DNA of 64,000 nt. Origin: Synechococcus sp. CBW1004. Lineage in GTDB: Bacteria > Cyanobacteriota > Cyanobacteriia > PCC-6307 > Cyanobiaceae. Below, one piece after another: positions 18,808-27,696 of this stretch (its first letter is position 1; each line of letters starts with the position of its first letter). A model generated the notes under the pieces. That model ran no database searches and was not told the DNA's origin. It worked only from the letters and a program-made list of their open reading frames with translations. Made by a program: the position numbers and the translations under genes. The stretch is from contig NZ_CP060397.1 in NCBI RefSeq assembly GCF_015840715.1, positions 1,302,001 to 1,366,000 on the forward strand, in the 5' to 3' direction.

Positions 18808-20280
18808 TCAGGCGCTGCGGCCCAGAAACGGCGGCAGCTGCGGGCCGCGCAGGCGGATCACCTCGCCGGCGTCATCCGCCAGCGCCTGCAGGGGAAGTAG
18901 GGCGGGATTCCCTCCAGCCGCGGCCTGGGCCGCTGGGGCGGGTGCCGCGCTGGCTCGAATCAGATAGGGCTCGCTCAGCGACCAGCTGCGGGCGTAGCGG
19001 ATCAGCAGCGGATCAGCGGGAGCAAACACATGTGAGGCCTGGCGGGGCACGGGCTCGAGCGCGGCACGCTCGCCATCCATGCGCACCGCCCTGGTGATCG
19101 CCTGCACGAAGCGGCTGCGGGTGACGACGGTGGTGAGGTAGGCCACCACCCGCAGCCGCGGCGCATCGAAGCCCTCGGCGCACATGTCGATGCTCACCAG
19201 CCAGTCGGCCTCGCCCGCCTGAAAGGCCGCGAGCCGGGCCACCGCCTCCGGGTCCTGGGAATGGACCAGATGCACCCGGTCCCCCTGCTCCTGCAACAGG
19301 GCACCGATGCTGCGGGCATGCTCGATGTCGCGGGCGATCACCAGTCCACCCGCGCCCGGGTGACCCTCCCGCAGCCGCTCCAGGCGGCGACGGGCCTGCA
19401 GAAGCAGCCGCAAGGCGATGCCGCCCCCATCCCCGATCCGGATCGCGCGGCGCAGATTGCGGGCCCGCCAGCTCTCGCGCTCCTCTGCCGAGAGGGGTGA
19501 TGTCTCACGGTCCGAGGCCTCGGGGCGGCGTCCGTGTTCCACCCAGCCGTCCTGGAAGTGGAACTCCAGCGGCCGCACATCGCCGGCGACGATCAGGCGC
19601 TGGGGTTCGACGCAGAGATCGGGCACGATCCGCTCCCACACCTCACCCTGGCGCTCCACCCGCAGGCGCCTGGCTGCACAGAAGGCCAGGTTGTCGGCCC
19701 GGAAAGGGGTGCCGGAGAGGCCCAGGCGCAGCTGCGCCGCGCCGGTGAGCCGGCTGAAGGCATGGCCCCAGGCGGTGGCCTCCGGCTCGAGCGGGTCGAC
19801 ACCGAGGTGGTGCACCTCATCGGCGATCGCCAGCCAGGGGGCGCCGCGCAGCTCGTGGCGCAGCTCGAGCTCGAGGCGGCGCCGATGACGGGCAGCCGAC
19901 TGATAACTGATCAGCAGGCCATCGCCCTGCCGGACCTCGGGGCGGTCGTCCCCTGCCTCCCACTCCAGGAGCTGGAGGCCGAGGCGATCGGCGGCCTGCC
20001 GCCACTGGCGGGCGATCGAGCTGCGGTGGGAGAACACCACGAAGCGGCCCAGGCGCCCCTCGTTGCGCAGCTGCCGGAAGCCGAGCAGGGCCCCCAGGGT
20101 CTTGCCGGCACCCGGACCGGCATGGACGAGCACATCGGCGCCGGCCGGCGATCCGGCCACGATCCGGGCCCGCAGCAACTGGATCAGCTGGCGCTGCCAC
20201 TGGCGCGGCTGAACCGCTCCACCCTCCTGCCGCAGCGTCTCGCGGGCCGCAGGGCCGAGTTCAAAGGACGGTGACGCCAT
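18808..20280 (-). CDS. Superfamily 2 DEAD/DEAH-type helicase
   Basis: 490 residues. Motif I is GPGAGKT, motif II ADEVHHLG, motif III LGLSGTPFR, and motif VI lies around FVQAITRAVRMD; the DMCAEGFDAPRLRVV block is motif V. The arrangement resembles the type III restriction enzyme Res subunit / UvrB-like SF2 helicases, but no nuclease or methylase domain or partner gene is present. It is probably an ATP-driven DNA or RNA translocase of unknown target, possibly repair. ATG 20280 is chosen; a short extension upstream lacks similarity. Confidence 0.85.
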   Translation of the reverse strand: MASPSFELGPAARETLRQEGGAVQPRQWQRQLIQLLRARIVAGSPAGADVLVHAGPGAGKTLGALLGFRQLRNEGRLGRFVVFSHRSSIARQWRQAADRLGLQLLEWEAGDDRPEVRQGDGLLISYQSAARHRRRLELELRHELRGAPWLAIADEVHHLGVDPLEPEATAWGHAFSRLTGAAQLRLGLSGTPFRADNLAFCAARRLRVERQGEVWERIVPDLCVEPQRLIVAGDVRPLEFHFQDGWVEHGRRPEASDRETSPLSAEERESWRARNLRRAIRIGDGGGIALRLLLQARRRLERLREGHPGAGGLVIARDIEHARSIGALLQEQGDRVHLVHSQDPEAVARLAAFQAGEADWLVSIDMCAEGFDAPRLRVVAYLTTVVTRSRFVQAITRAVRMDGERAALEPVPRQASHVFAPADPLLIRYARSWSLSEPYLIRASAAPAPAAQAAAGGNPALLPLQALADDAGEVIRLRGPQLPPFLGRSA

Positions 20281-20479
20281 CGCCCGATTCTGGAGGGCCC
20301 TGACCCGGACCATCACCCCGCCGCTTCACGGCGCCAACGCCCCTGAGGACCGGCACCCCATGGGCGGCGGTGCACAGGCCCGCGGAAACCTGACGTTGAG
20401 TAGGACTTCTCATGAGCTTTGCCCGGAGCGTCCCTAGCTTCCGGCCAACAGCCCCCGGGACTCCGGCCCCGTTGCCGTC

Positions 20480-20647
20480 ATGGCCCAGCCCACGGATCCA
20501 CGCCCCGAACGGCGCGCCCATCTGGAGCGCTGCTGGCAGCAGGAGTGCGACATCGACCCGATGATCCTGCGCATGCGCCTGCTGCGTCACCAGGGAGCCC
20601 TGCCCCAGGCCGCCTGTCTGGAGCAGGAGCTGCAGCCGCTGTTCTGA
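20480..20647 (+). CDS. Small conserved-looking protein, 55 residues
   Basis: MAQPTDPRPERRAHLERCWQ then QECDIDPMILRMRLLRHQG and a CLEQELQPLF end. It is charged, helical and without a signal. The codon pattern matches neighbouring genes, with G/C in almost every third position. It lies between the divergently placed helicase gene and the convergent 20783-21364 gene. Function unknown. The leader 20281-20479 has AT-richer patches that could be a promoter. Confidence 0.55.
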   Translation: MAQPTDPRPERRAHLERCWQQECDIDPMILRMRLLRHQGALPQAACLEQELQPLF

Positions 20648-20782
20648 GCCGGGATTGAGGAGGCGCCATTGGCGCTGCAGGCCCTGTCCCGCCGCGGTGG
20701 AGTGGGGGGGGTGAGGGCCGGCAGGAGCAGGAGCAGCCCGCGCGGACGGGACTGACGGCTCCTGCCGGGCGCCGGTGGGTGT

Positions 20783-21364
20783 TCAGCCGACCGCCTCGGC
20801 GTGATTGATCAGCAGATGCTCCAGCTCGGCGAGATCGGCATCGGCCCCGTCGCGGGCCCGCTGAACATCACCACCGGCCTCCTCCAGCAGCCGCCCGGCA
20901 ACCCGATCGAGCAGGTCGTCGCGGTTGTCACGCAGGAAGCCGAGCAGCTCCTCCTCGATCAGATAGCGGATCCCCAGCCCCCGCAGCGGGCTGCTGCTGG
21001 CCTCGGCCAGGGTGCCGAGCACGAGCTCCTTCACGAACAGGCGCTGCACCTCCGAGCTGCGCAGGAAGCTCTCCATGGCGTTGATGGCGCCATCGACCAT
21101 CGTGCGCTCCACCTCGGCCCGCTCCTCAGCGAGGCGGAACTCCCACTCCAGATGGCGCCGCTGCCAGCCCTGGCGCTGGAGATCGGGCATCACCGTCTGG
21201 GAGAAGCTGTCGACCGCGATCTCATAGATGCGCTCGGCCAGGCGCTCACACCAGTCGCTGCCGTGGTCGGCCAGGTTGCGCTGCACCTCCTCACGGGAGA
21301 CGGCGTGGCCGCCGTGATGGCTGTGACAGACACCATTGGGGCAGTCGAGGGCGGAAAGAGCCAT
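20783..21364 (-). CDS. Conserved cyanobacterial protein of unknown function
   Basis: 193 residues. After a short Cys/His-containing start (MALSALDCPNGVCHSHHGGH) the protein is strongly helical and acidic (REEVQRNLADHGSDWCERLA, EEELLGFLRDNRDDLLDRV). No transmembrane segment or catalytic signature is recognised. It is divergent from the pnt operon, with 211 bp between the starts. The CxxxxCxSHHGGH cluster could bind metal, but that is speculation. Confidence 0.7.
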   Translation of the reverse strand: MALSALDCPNGVCHSHHGGHAVSREEVQRNLADHGSDWCERLAERIYEIAVDSFSQTVMPDLQRQGWQRRHLEWEFRLAEERAEVERTMVDGAINAMESFLRSSEVQRLFVKELVLGTLAEASSSPLRGLGIRYLIEEELLGFLRDNRDDLLDRVAGRLLEEAGGDVQRARDGADADLAELEHLLINHAEAVG

Positions 21365-21575
21365 CGGGAGAGCGGAATGCGCGGGAGCCTCATCCCTAGC
21401 CAGAGGCCTGTCAGGGAGACAGGGGCTTCAGGAAATCTGCGCATTGGCGTTGCAAGGCGGACGGTCCGGAGACCCCGGCCGGTGGGGGTGTCCGCACATT
21501 GCGTCAACGGCGGCTTGTCGAGCCGGCCGGAGTTCTTCTAATGAAAACTCCTGCCGCGGAGTTCACTTGCTCACG

Positions 21576-22757
21576 ATGCTGGTCCCCCGGGAGCAGGCCT
21601 CCGGGGAACGCCGGGTGGCCGCGACTCCTGAAACCGTCCGGCGGCTGCACACCCACGGCATTCAGCTGCAGATCGAGGAGGGCGCAGGCCTGGCCTCCGG
21701 CTACCTGGACGCTGACTACTGCGACGCCGGAGCCGACCTGGTCGCCTCCGACCGCCTGCCCTGGGACGGGGTGGACGGCGTGCTCTGCCTCCATCCCCCC
21801 GCCCCGGCGGCCCTGCAGCAGCTGCGCTCCGGCGCCCTGCTGGTGGGGCTGCTGGCGCCCTATGGGGCCCACGATCTGGTGCAGATCCTGTGCGAGCGGC
21901 GCACCGCCTCCCTCGCCCTCGAGCTGCTGCCGCGCATCAGCCGGGCCCAGTCGATGGATGTGCTCTCCTCCCAGGCCAACATCGCCGGCTACAAGGCGGT
22001 GCTGCTGGCGGCCTCAGCGCTCGATCGCTACGTGCCGATGCTGATGACCGCAGCCGGCACGATCCAGCCGGCGCGGGTGCTGGTGCTGGGGGCCGGGGTC
22101 GCCGGCCTGCAGGCGGTGGCCACCGCCCGCCGTCTCGGCGGCGTGGTCTACGTCTCCGACGTGCGCCCGGCCGTCAAGGAGCAGGTGGAATCGCTGGGCG
22201 GCCGCTTCCTCGATCCACCGGAGATCGCCGAGAAACCCGCCGAAGCGGGTGGCTACGCCAAGGAGGCCAGCGAGGCCTTTCTGGCGGCCCAGCGCCAGCA
22301 GCTGGCCGAGCAGCTGGCGCTCGCCGACATGGTCATCTGCACCGCCCAGGTGCCGGGCAAGGCAGCGCCGAGGCTGATCAGCGAGGCGATGCTCGATGGC
22401 ATGCGGCCCGGTTCGGTGGTGGTGGACCTGGCGGTGGCCCAGGGCGGCAACTGCTTCGGCACCGTGCCCGGCGAGACGGTGGAGCGCAACGGCGTGCTGC
22501 TGATCGGCGCCGATGCCCTGCCGGCCTCGGTGCCCAACCACGCCAGTGCCCTCTACGCCCGCAACATCGCCGCCCTTGTGGAGCACATCAAGGGCGAGGA
22601 GGGCTGGAACCTCGATCCCGCCGATCCGATCCTCGAAGGCTGCCTGCTCACCCATGAGGGAGCCTGCCGCCGCCCCGATGTGGTCGATCCAGGCGGCCAG
22701 GCCAGCCGTCAGCGCCCTTCCGAAGCGAACAGCCAACCCGTTGGAGTGAACCGATGA
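21576..22757 (+). CDS. pntA: NAD(P) transhydrogenase, alpha subunit part 1 (NAD-binding domain I)
   Basis: 393 residues. MLVPREQASGERRVAATPET is the alanine-dehydrogenase/PNT N-terminal signature, and VLVLGAGVAGLQAVATARRLGG the NAD-binding Rossmann loop. The proton-translocating transhydrogenase transfers hydride between NADH and NADP+ across the membrane. Here domain I is a separate soluble polypeptide, as usual in cyanobacteria. The stop overlaps the next ATG (ATGA), so the three pnt genes are translationally coupled. TTG 21567 is an alternative start three codons upstream. Confidence 0.95.
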   Translation: MLVPREQASGERRVAATPETVRRLHTHGIQLQIEEGAGLASGYLDADYCDAGADLVASDRLPWDGVDGVLCLHPPAPAALQQLRSGALLVGLLAPYGAHDLVQILCERRTASLALELLPRISRAQSMDVLSSQANIAGYKAVLLAASALDRYVPMLMTAAGTIQPARVLVLGAGVAGLQAVATARRLGGVVYVSDVRPAVKEQVESLGGRFLDPPEIAEKPAEAGGYAKEASEAFLAAQRQQLAEQLALADMVICTAQVPGKAAPRLISEAMLDGMRPGSVVVDLAVAQGGNCFGTVPGETVERNGVLLIGADALPASVPNHASALYARNIAALVEHIKGEEGWNLDPADPILEGCLLTHEGACRRPDVVDPGGQASRQRPSEANSQPVGVNR

Positions 22758-23044
22758 GCGCCTTCTCCCAGGCCCTGTGGGTGCTGCTGCTCGGCAGCCT
22801 CCTGGGCCTCGAACTGATCGGCAAGGTGCCCCCCACCCTGCACACCCCCCTGATGTCCGGCGCCAACGCGATCAGCGGCATCACGGTGCTGGCGTCGCTG
22901 ACGCTGCTGCAGAAGGCCGAAGGCAACGTCGTCCTGCAGGCGATCGCCGCCCTGTCGCTGGGCTTCGCCCTTTACAACGTCGTCGGAGGCTTCCTGGTCA
23001 CCGACCGCATGCTCGCCATGTTCCGCCGCAAGGGAGACCGCTGA
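22754..23044 (+). CDS. pntA2: NAD(P) transhydrogenase, alpha subunit part 2 (membrane)
   Basis: 96 residues, three to four membrane helices: LWVLLLGSLLGLELIGKVPP, HTPLMSGANAISGITVLAS, VLQAIAALSLGFALYNVVGG, then VTDRMLAMFRR. HTPLMSGANAISG is the conserved motif of this half of the channel. It overlaps pntA by 4 bp, and its TGA overlaps the ATG of pntB (TGATG). Confidence 0.95.
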   Translation: MSAFSQALWVLLLGSLLGLELIGKVPPTLHTPLMSGANAISGITVLASLTLLQKAEGNVVLQAIAALSLGFALYNVVGGFLVTDRMLAMFRRKGDR

Positions 23045-24528
23045 TGACGTTCCTGACTCCCAACCTGCCCAGTCTGCTGGGACTGTCGCTGCCGATGAAC
23101 CTCTCGATCGACTGGCTGAGCGGCGCCATCGACCTGGTGGCGGTGCTGCTGCTGGCCCTCGGCATCAAGGGCCTGAGCAAGGTGCGCTCCGCCCGTGGCG
23201 CCAATCAGCTGGCCGCTGCGGCGATGGCTCTGGCGGTCTTCGGTCTGCTGATCGACCTGAACCCCTCTGCGAGCACCTGGCTGTGGATCGCCGCCGGCAG
23301 CGCCGCCGGTGGCCTGGCCGGCCTGCTCACGGCCCAGCGGGTGCCGATGACCGCCATGCCGGAGGTGGTGGCCCTGTTCAACGGCTGCGGCGGCCTGGCC
23401 TCCCTGCTGGTGGCCCTGGGCGTCTCGCTCTACGACGCCGAGGGTGCCGACCTGGTCGGCCTGATCTCAATCGCCGTCTCGGTGTTCGTGGGCGCGATCA
23501 CCTTCAGCGGCTCGATCGTGGCGATGGCGAAGCTGCAGGGCTGGCTCGACACCCCCGGCTGGACCCAGAGTCCGCTGCGACACGTCGTCAACATCGCCCT
23601 GGCGGTGACCTGCCTGATCGGTGCGCTGCTGCTGCCCGGCGACCCCGGCGGTCTGCCCCTGATCCTGCTGACGCTGGGCTCCGCCCTGCTGGGCATCGGC
23701 GTGACCCTGCCGATCGGTGGGGCGGACATGCCCGTGGTGATCTCGCTGCTCAACTCCTATTCCGGCGTGGCCGCCGCCGCCGCCGGCTTCGTGGTGGGCA
23801 GCCAGCTGCTGATCGTCGCCGGTGCCATGGTCGGCGCCGCCGGCCTGATCCTCACCCAGGTGATGTGCACGGCGATGAACCGTTCGCTGGTGTCGGTGCT
23901 GTTCGGAGGAGCTCTGGGCGGCACGCCGGCGGTGGGCGGTGGCGGCAGTGAAGCCGGCTACACGCGCATCACCAGCTGCAGCCCCGAGGAATGCGCCATG
24001 GCCCTGGAGACTGCCGAGCGGGTGGTGTTCGTGCCCGGCTACGGCCTGGCGGTGGCCCAGGCCCAGCACGCCCTGCGCGAGCTCTCCAAGCTGCTGGAGG
24101 CCAACGGCACCGAGGTGACCTACGCCATCCACCCCGTGGCGGGCCGCATGCCGGGCCACATGAACGTGCTGCTGGCCGAGGCCGATGTGCCCTACGAGCA
24201 GCTGGTGGAGATGGACCTGATCAATCCCGAGTTCCCGCGCACCGACGTGGTGATCGTGCTCGGCGCCAACGACGTGGTGAATCCCGACGCCAAGCGTGAT
24301 CCCAACAGCCCCCTGTACGGCATGCCCGTGCTGGAGGTGGATCAGGCCCGCCAGGTGTTCGTGGTCAAGCGCAGCCTGGGGGCCGGCTACGCGGGCATCG
24401 CCAACGCCCTGTTCGAGCTGCCCCAGACCGCCATGGTGTTCGGCGACGCCAAGGCGGTGCTGAACGGCCTCCTCGGCGAGCTGCGTGAGATGGGCGTGGG
24501 CAAGGCGAAGCAGAAGGTGGCGGCCTGA
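23044..24528 (+). CDS. pntB: NAD(P) transhydrogenase, beta subunit
   Basis: 494 residues. The N-terminal ~290 residues hold about nine membrane helices of the proton channel; LPIGGADMPVVISLLNSYSG is the conserved loop/helix. The C-terminal domain III binds NADP(H): FVPGYGLAVAQAQHALRELS, IHPVAGRMPGHMNVLLAEA and VIVLGANDVVNPDA. Full length and last gene of the pnt operon. A GC-rich palindromic stretch (24529-24560) follows but has no T tract. Confidence 0.97.
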   Translation: MTFLTPNLPSLLGLSLPMNLSIDWLSGAIDLVAVLLLALGIKGLSKVRSARGANQLAAAAMALAVFGLLIDLNPSASTWLWIAAGSAAGGLAGLLTAQRVPMTAMPEVVALFNGCGGLASLLVALGVSLYDAEGADLVGLISIAVSVFVGAITFSGSIVAMAKLQGWLDTPGWTQSPLRHVVNIALAVTCLIGALLLPGDPGGLPLILLTLGSALLGIGVTLPIGGADMPVVISLLNSYSGVAAAAAGFVVGSQLLIVAGAMVGAAGLILTQVMCTAMNRSLVSVLFGGALGGTPAVGGGGSEAGYTRITSCSPEECAMALETAERVVFVPGYGLAVAQAQHALRELSKLLEANGTEVTYAIHPVAGRMPGHMNVLLAEADVPYEQLVEMDLINPEFPRTDVVIVLGANDVVNPDAKRDPNSPLYGMPVLEVDQARQVFVVKRSLGAGYAGIANALFELPQTAMVFGDAKAVLNGLLGELREMGVGKAKQKVAA

Positions 24529-24617
24529 GGCCGCTCCCTGGGCCCCAGGGGCCTGGCCGCACGGGGCGGCAGGGTGATGATCACAGTCCTCTCCCTGCGT
24601 CAGCCCTGGCCGACCCG

Positions 24618-25682
24618 ATGCAGCAGTCGATCCTCGAGGAGCTCGGGATCTCCCCCTTCCGCCCCCGGGCCCCCTGGTTGGACGGCGACCTGCAGACGTT
24701 GCGGGACACCCTGCGCGCCGTCAGCGTCCCCGATCCGCAGCAGGGTCAGGCGCTGCAGGTGCCCTTGGAAGGCGGGGCCAGCCTGCTCGCCCTGCTGGAT
24801 CGGCCGATCGAAGGACCACCCCACGCCCTGGTGCTGCTGAGCCACGGGCTGGGCGGGTCCAGCGAGAGCCAGGGCACGAGGCGCCTGGCGATGGCCTTGC
24901 GGCTCGAAGGCTTCGCCGTGCTGCGGCTCAACCTTCGCGGGGCCGGCGAGGGCCGTGCCCTGGCCCCGGGGAGCTACGCGGCCGAGTGCAACCGCGACCT
25001 GCTGCCGGTGCTGCAGATGGCCCGCCGGCTCGCCGCCGAGCTCGGGATGGCCGGCGCACCCTTGCCCCTGGCGGGGGCCGGCATCTCCCTGGGCGGAGCG
25101 ATCCTGCTCAACGCCGAGGTGGCGGCGAGACGCCAGGGGGAGAGCGGACTGGATGCCCTCGCCTGCCTCAGCAGCCCTCTGGATCTTGAGGCCTGCTCAC
25201 GGCAGTTCGAACGGCGGCGCAACCGTCTCTATCAGCGCTGGCTGGTGCGCAGGCTGCGCCAGCAGGTGCTGGAGGATCCGTACGGCATCGAGGCCGATCT
25301 GCGGAGGGCCCTGAGCTCCGCCGAACGCCCCCGCTCGATCCGCGCCTTCGATGCCCTGGTCACCGCCCCCCGCTGGGGTCATGCCTCGGTGGAGGCGTAC
25401 TACACGGCCGCCAGCCCGCTGCGCTGGCTGACGAGCGATCTTCCCCTGCCGCCGATTCTGGTGCTGCAGGCGATCGACGATCCCTGGGTGCCGGCAGACG
25501 CGGCCCTGTCGCTTCAGCAACGCCGCCTGCACGGCGAAGCGCTGAACCCCAGGGTGGAGCTGTGCCTGCCTGAGTCCGGCGGGCACAACGGCTTTCACGC
25601 CCCCGGCGACAGCCCCAACGGCTGCTGGAGCGACCGGCTCACGGCCCGCTGGCTGCGGAAACGCCTCAGCCCGGGGAGGTGA
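24618..25682 (+). CDS. YheT-like alpha/beta hydrolase
   Basis: 354 residues. LLSHGLGGSSESQGTRRLA is the YheT-family oxyanion/lid motif, GISLGGAILLN the nucleophile serine elbow, LQAIDDPWVP the acid and ESGGHNGFHAP the catalytic histidine. Substrates of this family are unknown; esterase activity is inferred from the fold. It lies 90 bp after pntB. Its stop codon sits in a duplicated 15-bp unit (GAGGTGAGCGCCGGG), and its end overlaps the convergent ferredoxin gene by 17 bp. Confidence 0.88.
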   Translation: MQQSILEELGISPFRPRAPWLDGDLQTLRDTLRAVSVPDPQQGQALQVPLEGGASLLALLDRPIEGPPHALVLLSHGLGGSSESQGTRRLAMALRLEGFAVLRLNLRGAGEGRALAPGSYAAECNRDLLPVLQMARRLAAELGMAGAPLPLAGAGISLGGAILLNAEVAARRQGESGLDALACLSSPLDLEACSRQFERRRNRLYQRWLVRRLRQQVLEDPYGIEADLRRALSSAERPRSIRAFDALVTAPRWGHASVEAYYTAASPLRWLTSDLPLPPILVLQAIDDPWVPADAALSLQQRRLHGEALNPRVELCLPESGGHNGFHAPGDSPNGCWSDRLTARWLRKRLSPGR

Positions 25683-26064
25683 GCGCCGGGGAGGTGAGCG
25701 CCGGGGGGGGGGCCAGGGGGGTGCGGCTGAGGATCCACTCCTGCACGGGCACGCCGCCGATCACGTGCTGCCGCACGATCCGCTCGATGCGCTCGGCGGA
25801 GACACCGCCGTAGATGATCCCCTCCGGCCAGATCAGCAGCACCGGACCCTCCCTGCAGACGCGCAGGCAGTCGGCCTTGTTGCGCCAGACCACCCCCTCG
25901 GGGCGGGCCGGATCCTCCAGGCCGAGCTCGCGCACCAGGCGCTTGAGGGCCTCCCAGCTGGCGGCTCCGACGGCCGGATCGGGATGGCAGAGGGCCTTGG
26001 TGGGGGTGGCGCAGAGCAGCAGGTGATGCTGCACCCGGACCCCTTCGGGCGGGAAGGCGGCCAT
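25666..26064 (-). CDS. Thioredoxin-like [2Fe-2S] ferredoxin, coupled to dxr
   Basis: 132 residues. Cysteines at 18 and 26 and at 66 and 70 (HLLLCATPTKALC, NKADCLRVCREGP) match the thioredoxin-like [2Fe-2S] ferredoxins, and VLLIWPEGIIYGGV is the conserved C-terminal strand. The ATG at 26064 overlaps the dxr stop (TGATG). Coupling to dxr is suggestive because the last two MEP-pathway enzymes (IspG, IspH) need ferredoxin electrons, but that link is inference. The C-terminal PALTSPALTSPG is a recent-looking repeat. Confidence 0.88.
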   Translation of the reverse strand: MAAFPPEGVRVQHHLLLCATPTKALCHPDPAVGAASWEALKRLVRELGLEDPARPEGVVWRNKADCLRVCREGPVLLIWPEGIIYGGVSAERIERIVRQHVIGGVPVQEWILSRTPLAPPPALTSPALTSPG

Positions 26065-27305
26065 CAGGCGTGCAGGAGGCGCGGCTCGACGCGGGCGGCC
26101 TCCTCCTGCACCTGACGACGCGCCCAGGCATCCATCTCCAGCACGGTCTCCAGGGAAGGATCGGCCGTCAGATCGGCGGTGTGCCGCTCGCAGGCCTGCT
26201 CGATCAGGCGCGGAATGTCGAGGAAGTGGATGCGCTCCTCGAGGAACAGGGCCACCGCCTGCTCATTGGCGGCGTTGAGCACCGCGGGCATCGTGCCGCC
26301 GGCCCGCCCTGCGGCGTAGGCCAGGCCCATGCAGGGATAGCGGGAGGCATCGGGGTCGCGGAAGGTGAGGCTGCCCACGGCGGTGAGATCGAGGCGACGC
26401 CAGGGGGTGTCGATCCGCTCCGGCCAGCTGAGGCAGCTGAGGATCGGCAGCTTCATGTCGGGCCAGCCCAGCTGGGCGAGCACCGAGGAATCGGCCAGCT
26501 CGACCATCGAATGAATGATCGACTGGGGATGAATGACGATCTCGATGTGGTCGTAATCGAGACCGAACAGATAGTGGGCCTCGATCACCTCCAGGCCCTT
26601 GTTCATCAGGGTGGCCGAATCCACCGTGATCTTGCGGCCCATGCTCCAGTTGGGGTGGCTGGTGGCATCGGCCACGGTGGCCTTGTGCAGATCGGCCGGA
26701 TCCCAGTCGCGGAAGGCGCCGCCGCTGGCGGTGAGCTGGATGCGCCGCAGGCCGGGGGTGGGCACACCGGTGCTGAGGCGGGCGGTGTCGGGCCAGGGGG
26801 TGCCCTGCAGGCACTGGAAGATGGCGGAATGCTCGGAATCGGCGGGCAGCAGGCGGCTGCCGGATGTCGCCAGTTCGGGCAGCACCACCGGGCCGGCGGC
26901 GATCAGCGTCTCCTTGTTGGCCAGGGCCAGATCCTTGCCGGCGCGGATCGCGGCCAGGGTGGGCAGCAGGCCGGCGCAGCCGACGATGCCGGTGACCACC
27001 AGCTCGGCCGTGGGCCAGGCGGCGACGGCGCAGAGGCCCTCCCCACCCCCGAGGATCTCGGGAAGGCGACGCGGCTGCAGGGCGGGCTCCAGGGCAGCGA
27101 GGCGCTGGCGCAGGTCGGCCACGCGCCCGGCATCGGCCAGGGCCACCACCTCGGGGCTGTGGCGGCGGATCTGCTCGATCAGCAGATCGAGGTTGTTGCC
27201 GGCGGTGAGGGCGACGACGCGGAAGCGGTCGGGGAACTCCTCGGCGATCTCCAGGGTCTGGGTGCCGATCGATCCGGTGGACCCCAGCACGGCGATGGCT
27301 TTCAC
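26064..27305 (-). CDS. dxr: 1-Deoxy-D-xylulose-5-phosphate reductoisomerase
   Basis: 413 residues from GTG 27305 ([20 protein letters not shown], the NADPH loop). [13 protein letters not shown] carries the metal ligands, and [20 protein letters not shown] the substrate site. Dxr converts DXP to MEP, the committed step of isoprenoid synthesis for carotenoids, phytol and quinones. Full length. The stop overlaps the ferredoxin ATG. Divergent from the small gene at 27397, with 91 bp for both promoters. Confidence 0.97.
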   Translation of the reverse strand: MKAIAVLGSTGSIGTQTLEIAEEFPDRFRVVALTAGNNLDLLIEQIRRHSPEVVALADAGRVADLRQRLAALEPALQPRRLPEILGGGEGLCAVAAWPTAELVVTGIVGCAGLLPTLAAIRAGKDLALANKETLIAAGPVVLPELATSGSRLLPADSEHSAIFQCLQGTPWPDTARLSTGVPTPGLRRIQLTASGGAFRDWDPADLHKATVADATSHPNWSMGRKITVDSATLMNKGLEVIEAHYLFGLDYDHIEIVIHPQSIIHSMVELADSSVLAQLGWPDMKLPILSCLSWPERIDTPWRRLDLTAVGSLTFRDPDASRYPCMGLAYAAGRAGGTMPAVLNAANEQAVALFLEERIHFLDIPRLIEQACERHTADLTADPSLETVLEMDAWARRQVQEEAARVEPRLLHA

Positions 27306-27396
27306 GGCGGGGCTCCCGGGTGCGATGGCGTCCCAGTGTCCCACCGGCGGTGACCGGCCGGGTCGGCTTAACTGGCCCCACCTCGAACCCCGATCC

Positions 27397-27687
27397 GTGG
27401 CTTCCCTGCCTGGCTGGCTGCAGCGCTGGAACTTCATCGAGCGCGCCCGGCTGGAACGCCAGCTGTGGGAGGCCTTCGAGCGGGGCGAAGATCTGGAGGC
27501 CCTGGTGGAGGGCTGCCGCCAGGCGGTTGCATCGGGCAAAGCCGTGGCCTCGGGCGAAGCCGTGGCCGGCGGCGAAACGGAGGCCGCCTTCCGGCTGGAG
27601 ATCTGGCAGGCGACGCTGGTGCGGATCCGCAAGCTGGAGGCGGTGATGCGGCAGCAGCGCCCGCCGGGGGGCGGGGGCGGCGCCTGA
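27397..27687 (+). CDS. Small helical protein with a six-residue repeat
   Basis: About 96 residues from GTG 27397: [20 protein letters not shown], then a long charged helix, a three-unit repeat [18 protein letters not shown] (18-bp DNA units), then [20 protein letters not shown] and a poly-Gly end. No known domain. The helix-rich halves look protein-like, and homologues without the repeat are plausible in related picocyanobacteria. It stops 9 bp before the glycosyltransferase ATG, so it may share that transcript. Confidence 0.6.
   Translation: MASLPGWLQRWNFIERARLERQLWEAFERGEDLEALVEGCRQAVASGKAVASGEAVAGGETEAAFRLEIWQATLVRIRKLEAVMRQQRPPGGGGGA
27523..27576 (+). repeat. 18-bp in-frame tandem repeat, three units
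   Basis: Units at 27523-27540, 27541-27558 and 27559-27576 (consensus GCCGTGGCCTCGGGCGAA, 3-4 differences between units). They encode [18 protein letters not shown]. Likely replication slippage. Confidence 0.75.
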
Positions 27688-27696
27688 GGCCTCGCC

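Noticed and set aside
18808-20280. Type III restriction system
   Set aside because: The helicase resembles Res-type SF2 enzymes, but there is no nuclease domain, methylase or specificity gene nearby.
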